This document shows, piece after piece, positions 9,888 through 19,639 of a stretch of DNA of 64,000 bases (positions are counted from its first letter, which is position 1; each line of letters opens with the position of its first letter). The DNA is taken from assembly GCA_026168455.1 (NCBI GenBank), contig CM047427.1, forward strand, positions 40,275,346 to 40,339,345, read 5' to 3'. A model generated the notes under the pieces. It was given only the letters and a program-made list of their open reading frames with translations, was not told the origin of the DNA and ran no database searches. The stretch comes from Theocolax elegans. Taxonomy: Eukaryota > Arthropoda > Insecta > Hymenoptera > Cerocephalidae. A program made the translations under genes and the position numbers.

Positions 9888-10095
9888 CGGCGAGACGATC
9901 TTTCTCGCCGATTAGCTTAATATATCGATTGTTGATAATGTTTTTACCGGTCATAGTCCTCTCACACGAATACCGCCCTCTCCGGCGTTTATCCTAGTTG
10001 GCAATTTTGGGCATAGAGCCCAACACACGGTGTAAAAGTCGAACGAGGTGCTTGACGTTGTTAACGTCATTGCACGGGAATCAAAGTGATTCCCG
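9888..10095. other. Group of perfect hairpins
   Basis: Four perfect inverted repeats lie within about 200 bases. They are 9888-9910 (8-bp stem, 7-base loop), 10007-10023 (6-bp stem, 5-base loop), 10053-10069 (7-bp stem, GTT loop) and 10075-10095 (9-bp stem, AAG loop). The last two are separated by five bases. Such density suggests a selected RNA or DNA structure, for example in an element's terminal region. Confidence 0.6.
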
Positions 10096-10189
10096 GCCGC
10101 ATCGTGGGACTGTACACTTAAGGTTGGTAAGTTGGGACAGATTGGACCTAACCGGGGGCCTTACATTTCCCCAGTACCCACCCCGTTAC

Positions 10190-10715
10190 AATGTACAAAT
10201 GGTAATTTTAATGTATCTAAATATTTTTTATTAATTTTATTATTTTGGTTCACTGTATTACTAATATTGGTGTTATTAATTTTATCCACCATTTTCTTAA
10301 CATTATGGTTTACAAAATTTTTGCCGATAATTATTATCATATACAAATTATCCGCTAAAATTTGAAGGTTGGCTTTGTGAAATTTTTGATGAGATAATAA
10401 AATAGCTTTGTCTACCAGAGTACATATCATAGCCCTCTTTTGCTGTAGCGTATACATAAATCAAAGTTTAAAAATCTACCTGAAAAAGTATCTTCTCTAT
10501 ACCAATTCGTTAAAACTATGTACGAATTTTTTCTAATTAATGATAATTTCAGGTAATTAATAGAATATGTAATGTTAATAGTAACATAACGAAAACAAAA
10601 TAATGGTTGAAAATTTAATTTGTTGATACACTCCTCTTCCAAGTCGGTCATCATTAAATCAACAAATTGAGAACTTTTGATGGGTGGAGGTAATCGTTGT
10701 AATTGCTTAAATTTT
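10190..10715 (-). pseudogene. Penelope-like reverse transcriptase fragment
   Basis: The minus strand encodes two overlapping frames matching the C-terminal part of Penelope-type reverse transcriptase and its linker. One carries LMMTDLEEECINKLNF, then TNWYREDTFSGRFLNF; after a frameshift near 10450 comes LQQKRAMICTLVDKAILLSH followed by KFHKANLQILADNLY. This is the region just before the GIY-YIG endonuclease in the family. The RT catalytic fingers and palm are largely missing, with a short PPPIKS segment joined almost directly to the 5' terminal region, and the endonuclease is absent. Downstream similarity ends near 10190 where GC-richer DNA begins, so a later insertion or deletion has cut the element. 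Confidence 0.82.
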
Positions 10716-10782
10716 GTGCATATAATAAAGATAATTTTGTTTTTATTATTAGTGCTTGTAGTATATTGTTTTCATTATTAGT

Positions 10783-11040
10783 GCGACAGCTCAGTGATGC
10801 TACGATCAAAATTCAAATGTTAAACGTTCAATACATTGACAATTGGCAAATAAAATCAATTCATTAGGCTTAAATACAAAAACTTTAATTGTTTATGGAT
10901 ATTCAAATATATTCGTTTATTATAAATCAAGGTATATCCTGAAGAGGATGATGAAAAGTCATCGAAACGTCGCCATCTAATTAAATAATGGTGTATTCAT
11001 CAAGATCGAGAAATATTTCTTTAAAATGAACTAAGTTATA
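10783..11040 (+). mobile_element. Penelope-like element terminal region (pLTR-like)
   Basis: A terminal segment adjoining the reverse transcriptase fragment, repeated in inverted orientation at 5246-5470. It holds the hammerhead-like motif on the plus strand, antisense to the RT. Inverted 5' terminal copies are known for Penelope-like elements. The outer end near 11035 is set by loss of similarity to the other copy. Confidence 0.65.
10931..10980 (+). ncRNA. Hammerhead-ribozyme-like motif of a Penelope-like element
   Basis: The order is CTGAAGA (10939-10945, fitting CUGANGA), a stem-loop built on GATGA/TCATC, then GAAAC (10964-10968) and GTC to 10971. GAAACGTC leaves only a tiny palindromic ACGU stem III. 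That matches the small hammerhead variants reported with Penelope-like elements, which cleave as dimers. Stem I begins with a G-C pair but further pairing is poor, and one G in stem II appears bulged, so activity may be lost. Confidence 0.6.
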
Positions 11041-11094
11041 TATATAAGAATCTAGGTTGATATTTTATCAATAAAATGGCATTTAAAATTTGCT

Positions 11095-11340
11095 TTATGC
11101 TAACGCCTTCGTTCTTTTTTCCAATGGTTGATATAGAGCTTTTTTTACAAACTTTCCTCCCCGTTTAGAAGTTGTTTTTCTTTTCATCATCCAGATGTAG
11201 TCATCCAACATAGTAAAGCCCCAAATTCCTCGAAAATTACGATTGATTTCTTTCAAGTTTTGGTCAAATCTTTCCCCGCGCTCTTTACTAAAGCCTTTAT
11301 TTTTTATTTTGTGGAAATTGATCAACGCGTGGTTCAGGCA
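11095..11340 (-). pseudogene. C-terminal fragment of an insect transposon-associated protein (GERF motif)
   Basis: The minus strand reads CLNHALINFHKIKN, then GFSKERGERFDQNLKEINR, then FRGIWGFTMLDDYIWMMKRK. This resembles the tail of an uncharacterised protein family abundant in insect genomes, in which GERFHQDI and a YQGRW..M..DYCW segment recur. The 5' part of the ORF is missing, with a stop directly upstream. The family's biochemical role is unknown to me; high copy number in insects suggests a transposon origin. Confidence 0.55.
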
Positions 11341-12100
11341 AATGAAACTATAAATTCATTCAACTTAATTTTTTTTAATTACGTCATTTTCTTTGAACAA
11401 TGTCCATATACAGATATTGGATTAAGAATAAATTAGAAATTAGAAAAATACTATATTTTTATTGTAGATTTAGATTCGGCGTCTAAAGATACAAAAACTT
11501 GGTCTGAGCACCAGTTTAGACTATGTTTTGTGGGCCTATTATTAGACCTCGAAAAACTTTTAGTTAGCCAGGCATTATAAATCTACAGGTTTTACTTGAG
11601 GCCAAGGTCAACTTTGTTGTGACGGTCCGTATTACCTTATGTGCATATTCAGATATTTCATTTAACTAATAGGAACGTCTGTGCTATCTGAAAATGGTAG
11701 CAAGAAAGAAAATACTCGTTTGTTTTACTTTGTCTATATTTTGAGACAGGATTATCATTACCTCGTGATAATATCATTAAAGCTATAGCAAAGTTAAGAA
11801 AATATAAAAAAAGCTTTTATTTGTTTTTCATCTTAATAAGCTAAACCTTTAGAAGCATATTTATAACAAAAATATAAACTTGTCTGAAAAGTTTTAACAA
11901 GATAAAATCATTTTAACCAAAATTATGCAGAATAATGTATTAATTTAGTGTTTGTCGGCAAATGCTCCTTGCGGGGAATTAATATTTTTATACAACAATA
12001 ACATTGTTTTATATAAACTTTCATTTTTATAAAGCTAAGCCATTCTTATGTAATTCTTAATAATTTTCTTAATAAATAGTTAGATAACTTGTAAACAGAA
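11341..12100. other. AT-rich region, mostly featureless
   Basis: No gene was recognised. The only identifiable item is a dispersed repeat at 11868-11955. Confidence 0.6.
11868..11955 (-). repeat. Dispersed repeat, copy 1
   Basis: The reverse complement resembles 22958-23043 (roughly 80% by eye), sharing AAACACTAA, TAATACAT, TCTGCATAATTTT and TTATCTTGTTAAAA. The second copy lies just upstream of the kinesin exon. No ends or coding content identify the family. Confidence 0.7.
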
Positions 12101-12630
12101 GTAATGCCGTACGCAAATCGGCATGTTTTGTATGACTGTAGTAGAGTCTTTCCTTAGAGCAACATGGCACCGTCTAGTTGACAGTATTTAATTGCCCCGG
12201 TTCCTCCGTAATCGACTTTTGCAACCCCTCGGGATCCAAGTCAAGAGTCGCCTTTGGGATCGGTTAACCGTGATCAGAAACCACTTAAATCTGTGTACCG
12301 AAGCTCTTTACCACAACCCACCGCCTTGCGGTGGCTAGCTTAGAACCATTATCATCGGTGTGGAGGCGGCAGAGTTTAGCTCCCCGCCGTCTTCCGGTTT
12401 CGAACACAAGCAGCATTCGGATCTATTTTGCTTTATCCGTCAAGCCTGCCTACCACATGCCCCGCAGCGTTCGACCCACCTAGGAGCACGGTGTCTCACT
12501 TTTAACACATAGTCACACGGCGGGCTCGTACCCAGTCCTCACGTACGATAGTAAAGTCATGTTAGTCTAACTGCCGAAGCGCGTCTTCCTAATATTCTCC
12601 AATTCTCCGGAGAGGTTCGTGGTAGGTGGC
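12101..12630. other. Mixed-composition noncoding tract with hairpins
   Basis: GC content rises. A perfect 7-bp hairpin with CTT loop lies at 12318-12334, and a CGGC/GCCG-rich fold follows around 12360-12400. It could be the untranslated leader of a retroelement whose ORF is at 12631-13158, but there is no homology to support that. Confidence 0.35.
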
Positions 12631-13158
12631 CTAACATTTGAATGAATGCAGTTTGCAGGAGAAATTCCTTTGCATTGCGTGATGTGTCAAAGTTGTTCTC
12701 TTCGTTAACATGAGGCCGTTATAAGTCAAGGATTCTGATGGTTTTACAATGGGATTCGAATGACGATCCCCGTTCAGGGAAACCTTTCTATCTTTCAGTA
12801 CAGACTGGAGATCCTGAAGAAACAATTTGACCTGCTTATCTGTACAGTGCTTCATGACCGATTGCCGGAGATTTGTCCGTCTTCTAGAAACACTTCGACT
12901 TTCATACGGGTTTAGCGTCTTTGGAGTCTCGGGTATATCTCTGGAATTGTCCTCAAGTATCACCTTTGGAGGTTCTATATACCTTTTGACAAATTTGTTA
13001 AATGCCTGGAACATTTCCTGGCTGCTCACTAGCGTAATCTGTTCGCATTGCCACGAGTGCCCATGTTGCCGGACTAAGTCCACTAGTAGTTGCCGGATTT
13101 TGGTTACACAGAAATAATCAAAAAAGTATATGGTTAGATTTTTGCTTTTCTCAGTCAC
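12631..13158 (-). CDS. Unrecognised 175-codon ORF
   Basis: A continuous minus-strand frame of 175 codons starts with ATG at 13158. The product is basic and hydrophilic, rich in Lys, Arg, Gln and Ser, with no transmembrane segment, zinc knuckle or catalytic motif that I can name. Around residues 80-95 there is a Pro/Ser/Arg-rich stretch (NPYESRSVSRRRTNL), with a possible amphipathic helix after it (VKLFLQDLQSVLKDR). Its setting among dead elements suggests a retroelement gag or ORF1 remnant, or a chance frame. Codon use cannot be judged without a reference. Confidence 0.25.
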   Translation of the reverse strand: MTEKSKNLTIYFFDYFCVTKIRQLLVDLVRQHGHSWQCEQITLVSSQEMFQAFNKFVKRYIEPPKVILEDNSRDIPETPKTLNPYESRSVSRRRTNLRQSVMKHCTDKQVKLFLQDLQSVLKDRKVSLNGDRHSNPIVKPSESLTYNGLMLTKRTTLTHHAMQRNFSCKLHSFKC

Positions 13159-13560
13159 ATCTCGAATTTTCGCTCAACCGGAATCAGTCCAGGTAACAAT
13201 TAAAAGATCCGTATCCTGTTAGGAACTGCGATGTGTACGATGGTTCAGTAAACGTTGCGACAACTTAGCTACGTCTGATACGGTAATAAGCAACCCTGTC
13301 ATCTAACAGTAAGTTCATGGGATGAGAAGCAGAGATCACCTGAAGTGTCGATGTCCAGACAAGAGGTTTCCTTTGCAAAAATGCTAGGATTCTCTCACTA
13401 ACATAAGGTGTAGTCGACCGAGGAGATTGTACCACTTTTTCTGCACGTTTTTGACATGCTAAATGACTCTTAATCTTGGTTCAAACGTGATGCTGTGACG
13501 TTGTAAAAATGTACCCCTTGCTGATGTAAACACCACGGGAGGTTAGGCAGAGTCCTAACC
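13159..13560. other. No recognised feature
   Basis: Intermediate composition, with stops in all frames over most of its length. I see no gene, terminal repeat or RNA structure. Confidence 0.5.
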
Positions 13561-14900
13561 TCAACCATCACTTGTGCGCAGTAGACGACGACGGCGGAGA
13601 TGTTGCACGGCTGAACGCGCGCTCGAACACCTTGCGCAACTACACGAGAGAGCCCGGATGTTCCCCACCTTACACCCGTACACAGGGGAACGCGGCACCG
13701 ACGACGACGATCATGCAGCACCGGCGAGATGCGCGGGAAGGGGGGTCACTCGAATAGCGAGAGTGTTGCGCGCGCAGAGAGTTCGAGTGAGCGACCGCCG
13801 GTGGGGTGATGGAAGAGAGCATATTAGAGTAGATATATACGGCGCGCGTACACATATATACACGTATGTACTATTATATAGCGCGCGCACGTATACATTA
13901 GTAGCCCGGACGTGAGATGTGGGTATGCGCCGGTAGCATGGGGAGTTTACTTATCATTTTAATTATTCCGCGACGATAAATAGTTAATTAAAAATATATA
14001 TATGCATCGGTAGAGTTTGGGCGAGTTGTAACTAATTTCTAAGCTGTATATAATTGTAGATAGATTTATGTAGGTAATTAATTATTTGTATTGTTGCGTG
14101 ATCAAACTAATAATTAATGGATGATGGTGACGTGAACCACTATTATTGGTTAATCGGCCTTGACCGAAATAAGATCGAGGCCGACTACACGTATCGATTA
14201 CGCAATCAACCACCCTAATCAATGCTGATAGATAAGCGAGTAATAGGTGAGATAAAGATATCGATAGGGTGGGGAGGAAAATCCTTATTTTTGGGAAGGA
14301 TCAAGCCACGCCGTGAGCTGGATGATGAAGCCGGTCTCGATCATTCGCTAACCGTCCTACGGAATAATAGTTTTCTGGGTTGTAATATATAGGCCGAGCA
14401 GCCATTTTAATAGTTTTTTTTTTTTTTTTGGAGCGTGGTTAGAGTAGAGCAGGTTTTCGTGGAGCAGAGTTGAGGCTGAGCAGCGAAAAGTATTTAATTA
14501 GGCGAGTATTGTTTACGGTTAGCCCGACGGGCGGCCGAATTATTATTATTATTATATTTTACCGATAATGACCACCGGACGGAAATTGTAGTCGGTGTCG
14601 GAATTTTATAAAACATATATATTATTTTGTTTATCGAATAAATTTACAGTAGTGGTTAAAATTAAATTCATGAGTGTTTATTTAAGATTACTTGCCTTTA
14701 CTCTAAAAGCCGCCGGTTCCGAGGCGGTCAGCCGACGGGATTCCCTCTGTGTCGCGGAGACTGGAGGAAATGTTGCCGGGTGGTTATGTGGTAATTTTGA
14801 TAATATTATTGTTAATATCGCCAGGCGCCCAGTTAAATATAAATTCGCGATATAGCCATTTCGAACGTCGCTACGACGGAACCTTTGTTGGTTTGATAAT
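13561..14900. other. CpG-rich then AT-rich noncoding tract, possibly LTR-derived
   Basis: 13560-13920 is strongly CG-rich (GACGACGACG runs, GCGCGC blocks, alternating TATA/CGCG near 13835-13890); open frames there reflect composition. A T run sits at 14414-14429, an ATT repeat near 14540, AATAAA near 14636, and a GGCGCCCAG-like string near 14825 that recalls retroelement primer-binding regions. No protein homology and no paired LTR were found, so the LTR idea is weak. Confidence 0.3.
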
Positions 14901-17199
14901 TTATCTAATTATTCGGCTGACGAAATGTTCCATCGCAACGCCTAGGTACTTCATTTCTTTAAGCATACGGATATTGTGATCTCCCACTTTCACTTTGGGA
15001 GGCTTACTTAAGTCAAGTTTCCCTTTCAATAATATCATTCCGGATTTAGGGATTGATATTTCCAGTTTATGTATTACGCACCAGTTTTCGACAATGTTAA
15101 TCATACGCTGCGCTTCGGTCTCGAGTCAATACCGGCTTTTGCCTTCAACGATTGTAATAATGTCGTCGGCATATGCTATCGAACTGAAGCCTGTGTCATG
15201 AAACTCTTTAAGTACGGTGTTCTAGTCTAAGTTCCATCCTAATGGACCGAAAATAAATCCCGGCGGACAACCTTTAGTTACTTCCTTATGTGCTTCGTTG
15301 TATACCGATCTCATGCTCACTGTTCGATCTTAGAAGTAACTTTGTATCAGGTTGTAGACATTTGTGGGGCATTTTCTGCCTTTAGCTGTTTCAAAAGACG
15401 AGGCCACCACAAAGTATAAAATGTCCCAGAGATATCAAGTGGGAACGCTAATACGTATTTGCACTGGCTTTCCTCTACTAACTGCCTCAGCCATATTATC
15501 GCATCTTCCGTCGACTTTCCTGGCATAAAGCCATATTGATCAGTCGACGTACTAATGTGTGTGCGCTTTGATGTTTGTCCTGACTTCGACGAGATCGACT
15601 GTTTAAGTCGCTCTATGATGAGTCTTTGCCCATTATGCTTAGTAAGTATATGGGTATGTATGACTTTGCAGCCTGCGCATACTTGTTAGGAGCTTCGCGC
15701 AACGTAACTAACATTCCCTCTTTCCATCTCTTTGGGAAGACACCATACTAGAGACACGCATTATTCGATTTGTCTATTTTGTCTAGCAGTGGAATTACAT
15801 TTTTAAGTAACTCTACTTTTATCCTGTCAGTGCCTGATTCTTCCCGTTTTTGTTTGTCCAAATTGCTTGAACTTTTTGTTTCTCTCCTGTTGTTTCATCG
15901 TTAGGCACTAACTGGTGGAGTAAAGATTCGCGAGTTTTCCTCTAAGTAGTCGTGGATCTGCTTGCTCCTGTTACTGTGGTGAGGGATTCGGTGGCAGGGT
16001 TGCCAGGTGGCGATTTTTTTCTCTTTGTTGCTCTTGCTTAATAAACATCAATATACGTAAGAGAGAAAAGGAAAAAATCGTCAACTGGTCACTCTGTTTG
16101 GTGGCGCTCATTTTGCCCGATACAACCTGGTACGGAAGGCTCCATACATCTTTGTTGCTTTCGAGCGCAATGTAGCTCCTCCAGATCCTCTTTCTGGATT
16201 TACTCGTTTCAGACTTATATACTCTTTTCGCTTTTCTTACAAGGATAAGCGTGTTGCTCTGCGTTCGAGCTGTTTGGTTTTACCCTTGAGATGTGTTAGC
16301 CGTAGATTCCATCATGGGGCAAATTTGGAAAACTGCCTATTTATGGGGATCGCCTTCTTACGAGCATTTATGACTGATTCCTCGAGTTTGTCAGCGTAAA
16401 TGACGACATTCTCTTTGGAATCTATCTGCAAGCCCTATAGGAGCGTCTTTTCAACTTTCAGAGCCTCACTGAAGGCTTCCCAATCCGCTGTTTGGGTGTT
16501 GAAATATAGTTCCATTACCCTTACCTGGTGGATGGTTTGACTTTTAAAGTTCCTCATAATGGAGCTAGGTCTGCGATCACTTGTTCTCCAATCCTCAACC
16601 TTCCATTTGGTTATGAGTTAACTCAGGTTTGTGGTCGCAAGTGTCACGTCTATCAACGTTTACCCTCTAACGCTTACACATGTGGTTAGTTGCCCTTGCC
16701 CATTAACCACCGTGTGGATATGTTCAAGAATATTGTCCTCGAGTAGTCGTCCTCTGCCATCTCTAGTTAGCAAGTCCCACCATGCAGACTTTGCATTCGC
16801 ATCCATTGCTATAAGGACCTTTTGGTATTTTAGCTCGAATAGAATGTGTCTGAGTTGCGTCAGATATTTACCAATAGGATCCCTGAACTGGTAATACAAA
16901 GTTACCACATAAAAGTTGCTAAAGCAACCGCTCACCATGGAGCATACGCAATGGTTGGTGTAGAGCTGGGATACTCGTGTGTACGTGAGGGTACCAGAGC
17001 TATATAATATAGCTGCCGGGGGTTTTTCCTCGGGTTTGGTCCCTACTATCGTACCGATGCTCAGTCCGATCTCTGAAATATAACCTCAGAAAGTGTAGGG
17101 CTCTTGGACTAGAGCTAAGTCTACTCCTGCTCTGACCATGTGTGCATGAGCTTCGTCGACGTTTCTCGCACGGGCCATGTTCAGTTGGAGGATCTCCAT
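14901..17199 (-). pseudogene. R1-type LINE ORF2 (endonuclease-reverse transcriptase), decayed
   Basis: ORF2 begins with MEILQLNMARARNVDEAHAH at 17199, followed by VDLALVQEPYTF, the endonuclease opening. The endonuclease continues with LYYQFRDPIGKYL, VLIAMDANAKSAWWD and a RGRLLEDNIL segment (about 16900-16690). A linker contains EESVINARKKAIP and PWWNLRLTHLK. RT blocks follow: FPKRWKEGMLVTL, DQYGFMPGKSTEDAI, LDISGTF, GCPPGFIFGPLGWNL, then SIAYADDIITIVEG, whose YADD catalytic box lies at 15162-15173, and KYLGVAMEHF. Several stops and the MITE insertion break the frame, so no protein is possible. Loss of sequence after KYLGV removes the thumb and C-terminal domain. Confidence 0.88.
15995..16096. 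mobile_element. hAT-like MITE inserted in the R1-type LINE
   Basis: A 102-bp element starts CAGGGTTGCCAGG and ends with the complement of CAGAGTGACCAGTTG. The terminal inverted repeats match at about 20 of 25 positions and continue into GATTTTTT. Eight-base near-duplicates flank it (TTCGGTGG at 15987-15994, TTTGGTGG at 16097-16104). An 8-bp target duplication and CAG termini are hAT hallmarks. It interrupts the linker between endonuclease and RT. Confidence 0.82.
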
Positions 17200-17350
17200 T
17201 TTACCGGAGATCCATCCGCACGCGTTCGAATCCTATCTAAACTTTCTGAACCGTCGGAGCTTGTGTCTAGGCGCGATGCCTTGGAGAGCCCTTTTGTCGG
17301 TCTACCCTTCATCTTTACAAGATGCTGCCTTTCCTTGGTGGAAGAGGGCA
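17181..17350 (-). pseudogene. R1-type LINE ORF1, C-terminal tail
   Basis: A basic, Ser/Arg/Lys-rich tail (STKERQHLVKMKGRPTKGLS, then residues to SPVKWRSSN) ends at the TGA at 17181-17183. It overlaps the ORF2 start by 19 bases in a different frame, the overlapping ORF arrangement common in R1-clade elements. The zinc-knuckle region that should precede it is missing. Confidence 0.6.
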
Positions 17351-17400
17351 TCTTGGTTTATGGTAAGCGCTGGTTAGCAGTATTACAACTTAAGTGTAGT

Positions 17401-19270
17401 TTTTCTCTTTAAAAATTATTTAAAAGATATCCCCTACACAGATATCGTAAAATAGAAGCTGAGATAACACACGAGATATTTTGGACCGGGTCTGCACCTA
17501 GCTTCTCCTTGTCTAATATCTACAAAATGTACGTCACTTATATTTCTACTATTTACATAAGTGACCCTTTAGGATCATAATTTGAGATCTAGTAAGTGCA
17601 TTCTTTTTATTACCTGTTGAATTTGTTTTATGAGGATTGATTAATATCCAAAGATTCAAATAGTGCACTATTGAATAATCATTTATGATTTCATGTATTC
17701 TTTGATTGATGTATAAGTTATTTTTATAAATCTCAAAAATTACATGTCATTTGGCCGATTTTGTGTTTGCGTCCGGATTGCAGTTGATTACTGCTCTCTG
17801 GTACTCTATGTATTAACAGGATTAAATTGCATCTTAAGTCTATCTACTTTAAGCAATTTTGCAAGATTCAGGCTAGGTATGGTTGCCTGCCTTTAAGCTA
17901 CATAGTTGGGTAAATATTTATATGTAGTTGTCTTTGTTGTAAGACTCGCCCTGGCAATTTGCTCAAGCATTGGATCGTACTGGAGTGGAAAAGAGATGTT
18001 CCTTACTGGCTGTCGAAAACCTCTACAGGGTTCACATAGTATCCTTCGAATTTTCCATGCTTTCGAAATTTCCAAGTTTTAAACTGGTCCAGCTTGAGTT
18101 CTTGCTTGTTTGCTGGTCTGTCTCTTTACCGTTCTCTTTTGCTTCCATTTGAAAATCTCCTGGGATGGACATATCACACCTGAGGAGTGGGTAATGGACT
18201 CGCGATCCGAAGACCTGAATCCTAAGCATTAGACGGTTTTGAGACTGCCGTAAAACTTCTTCTCGAGAGCCTTTGGCGTACCTACTAATTCTTGCTCAAA
18301 AAAATTGACCTGTATTGGTTGTTCAACCCTAAATTGTGCTTCGGAGATTCCTTGCTTTTGGGAGCAGCTATGCCTCTGGCCGAAGCCCTTTACCCACAGT
18401 GGTGAACCCATCGCTTGCTAGACCATAGGCGGAAATTTGTTATCTACCCGAGTAAATTTGAGTTACCTGGACCATTTTTACGAAAAAACTTTTGGCACAA
18501 TGCTGGTAAGGAATTTCCCGGATTTCGTAAGGAATCAGTTGATCCCCAGCTTTAGTTTGCCAAAGACTGAGTTGAGTCCTTGGTGTACGTCGAACTCCGC
18601 AATAGTGTTCGAAGGCATCTAGGGCTGTTACCACCCCGGTATTCACCGAGCTGGAACAAAGTCTTAGACAGAGTCCAGCAAGAGGGTTTTTGGCTTCACT
18701 CACTTTCGAAATAATGTAGTCGGCACGATGGAGCTCGGAGCTTGACGCTCGTAACGCTTTCTCGTGCGGTTTGGTGTATCAAATCTACGTAAGGAAATTA
18801 CGCCAATTAGGCTTCCCGTCATTCGATATCACTCTTCCGTGAGATATTTCGGTGGTTGCTGTCTGGGGTAAGATCTTCCATGACAAGAGATTGCTCTGAT
18901 GAATAGAGTAGCCGCCAACAACATATGCCCGGTAAACTAAGCGTGTTAGAGTACTAGCTATAGCATATTGGACAGTTGTACACCGACATGGGCTCGGCGA
19001 AACAACTCGACTTTGAGGCGCAATACTCTTCCTCCACTGACGCAGGAGGTAAATTCGAAGTTTGGAATTGGGGGCCAAGTTATTCGTTCTCACCTAACTC
19101 TTTGGGATAATCTAAGGACCGTCTCAAAAGGCAGATTTCTGCCAAATGTGCAAATCGGCGGTTATAATACGGCACGCGACACGTGTGATGTAACTTGACT
19201 GACTCTCCCGAGTGATTCTCCCCATACATTCAACAGGAATCGCTGAGGGAAAGGAAGGCCAACGCGAGAG
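17401..19270. other. Unassigned region
   Basis: About 1.9 kb with short open frames on both strands, the longest about 100 codons near 18785-19093 (-). I recognised no domain. Minus-strand pieces such as 18440-18703 (87 codons, several Cys) and 18229-18411 (60 codons) could be decayed LINE ORF1 or leader sequence, since they lie upstream of the R1-type element in its orientation, but there is no zinc-knuckle signature. A GAGC/GAGA-rich run at 19265-19292 ends the region. Confidence 0.4.
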
Positions 19271-19639
19271 CGAGAGCGAGAGAGAGAGAGATAGATAGAT
19301 TGATTAATTGATTGAAACACTTTATTTGGCTTTTGGGGTTGAAACCCTGTAGGCACTTGCAATGATATGTACATTTTGAGTATACAGTAAAAATAAAAAT
19401 AATATAATTTCCTATACAATTTAACAACTTAGCTTAAAACTAATTTGTGTTTTTGCTTGTTTCTCAGTACAATCAATGGATAAAACAATATAAATTAACA
19501 ATATAAAAATAATAAAATATAATAAAGTTAATAAAATAACAAGGTAAAATAAAATAAATTAATAGTAACATTAACATTTACACATTTACAATATCACAGT
19601 ACAATATACATTTCCTTCTAGTCGAGGTGAGGGATTTAA

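Larger units (their letters stand above)
9061..10189. other. GC-richer, hairpin-rich noncoding tract, possibly a retroelement terminal region
   Basis: Base composition changes abruptly from the AT-rich flanks to CpG-rich sequence. The tract contains a (GA) run, a cluster of TGACGTA motifs, an AATAAA signal near 9875 followed at once by a stable hairpin, and three further perfect hairpins. This arrangement recalls the control and polyadenylation region of a retroelement LTR. No reverse transcriptase, primer-binding site or second LTR copy was identified. A shared piece with 22795-22930 (GGTTAAGCA then CGATC and dispersed matches) suggests a repeated element. Confidence 0.4.
14901..17400 (-). 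mobile_element. R1-clade (R1/TRAS-like) non-LTR retrotransposon, truncated
   Basis: The minus strand carries, in order, the end of ORF1, an overlapping ORF2 start, an apurinic-type endonuclease, a linker and a reverse transcriptase palm. The 3' end (rest of RT, C-terminal domain, 3' UTR and tail) is missing: similarity stops near 14901. Upstream of about 17400 no ORF1 zinc knuckles are found, so the 5' end is also lost. A 102-bp hAT-like MITE sits inside it at 15995-16096. Confidence 0.88.

Noticed and set aside
9061..10189. Solo LTR of a defined retrotransposon family
   Set aside because: No target duplication, TG...CA boundaries, primer-binding site or second LTR could be established; kept only as an unclassified structured tract.
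12101..12630. Fragment of ribosomal RNA genes
   Set aside because: The GC-richer, hairpin-bearing appearance suggested rRNA, but no conserved 18S or 28S core sequence could be recognised.
13574..13915. 113-codon plus-strand frame in the CpG-rich tract
   Set aside because: Arg-rich translation and parallel frames on both strands reflect CG-rich composition and GAC repeats, with no recognisable domain.
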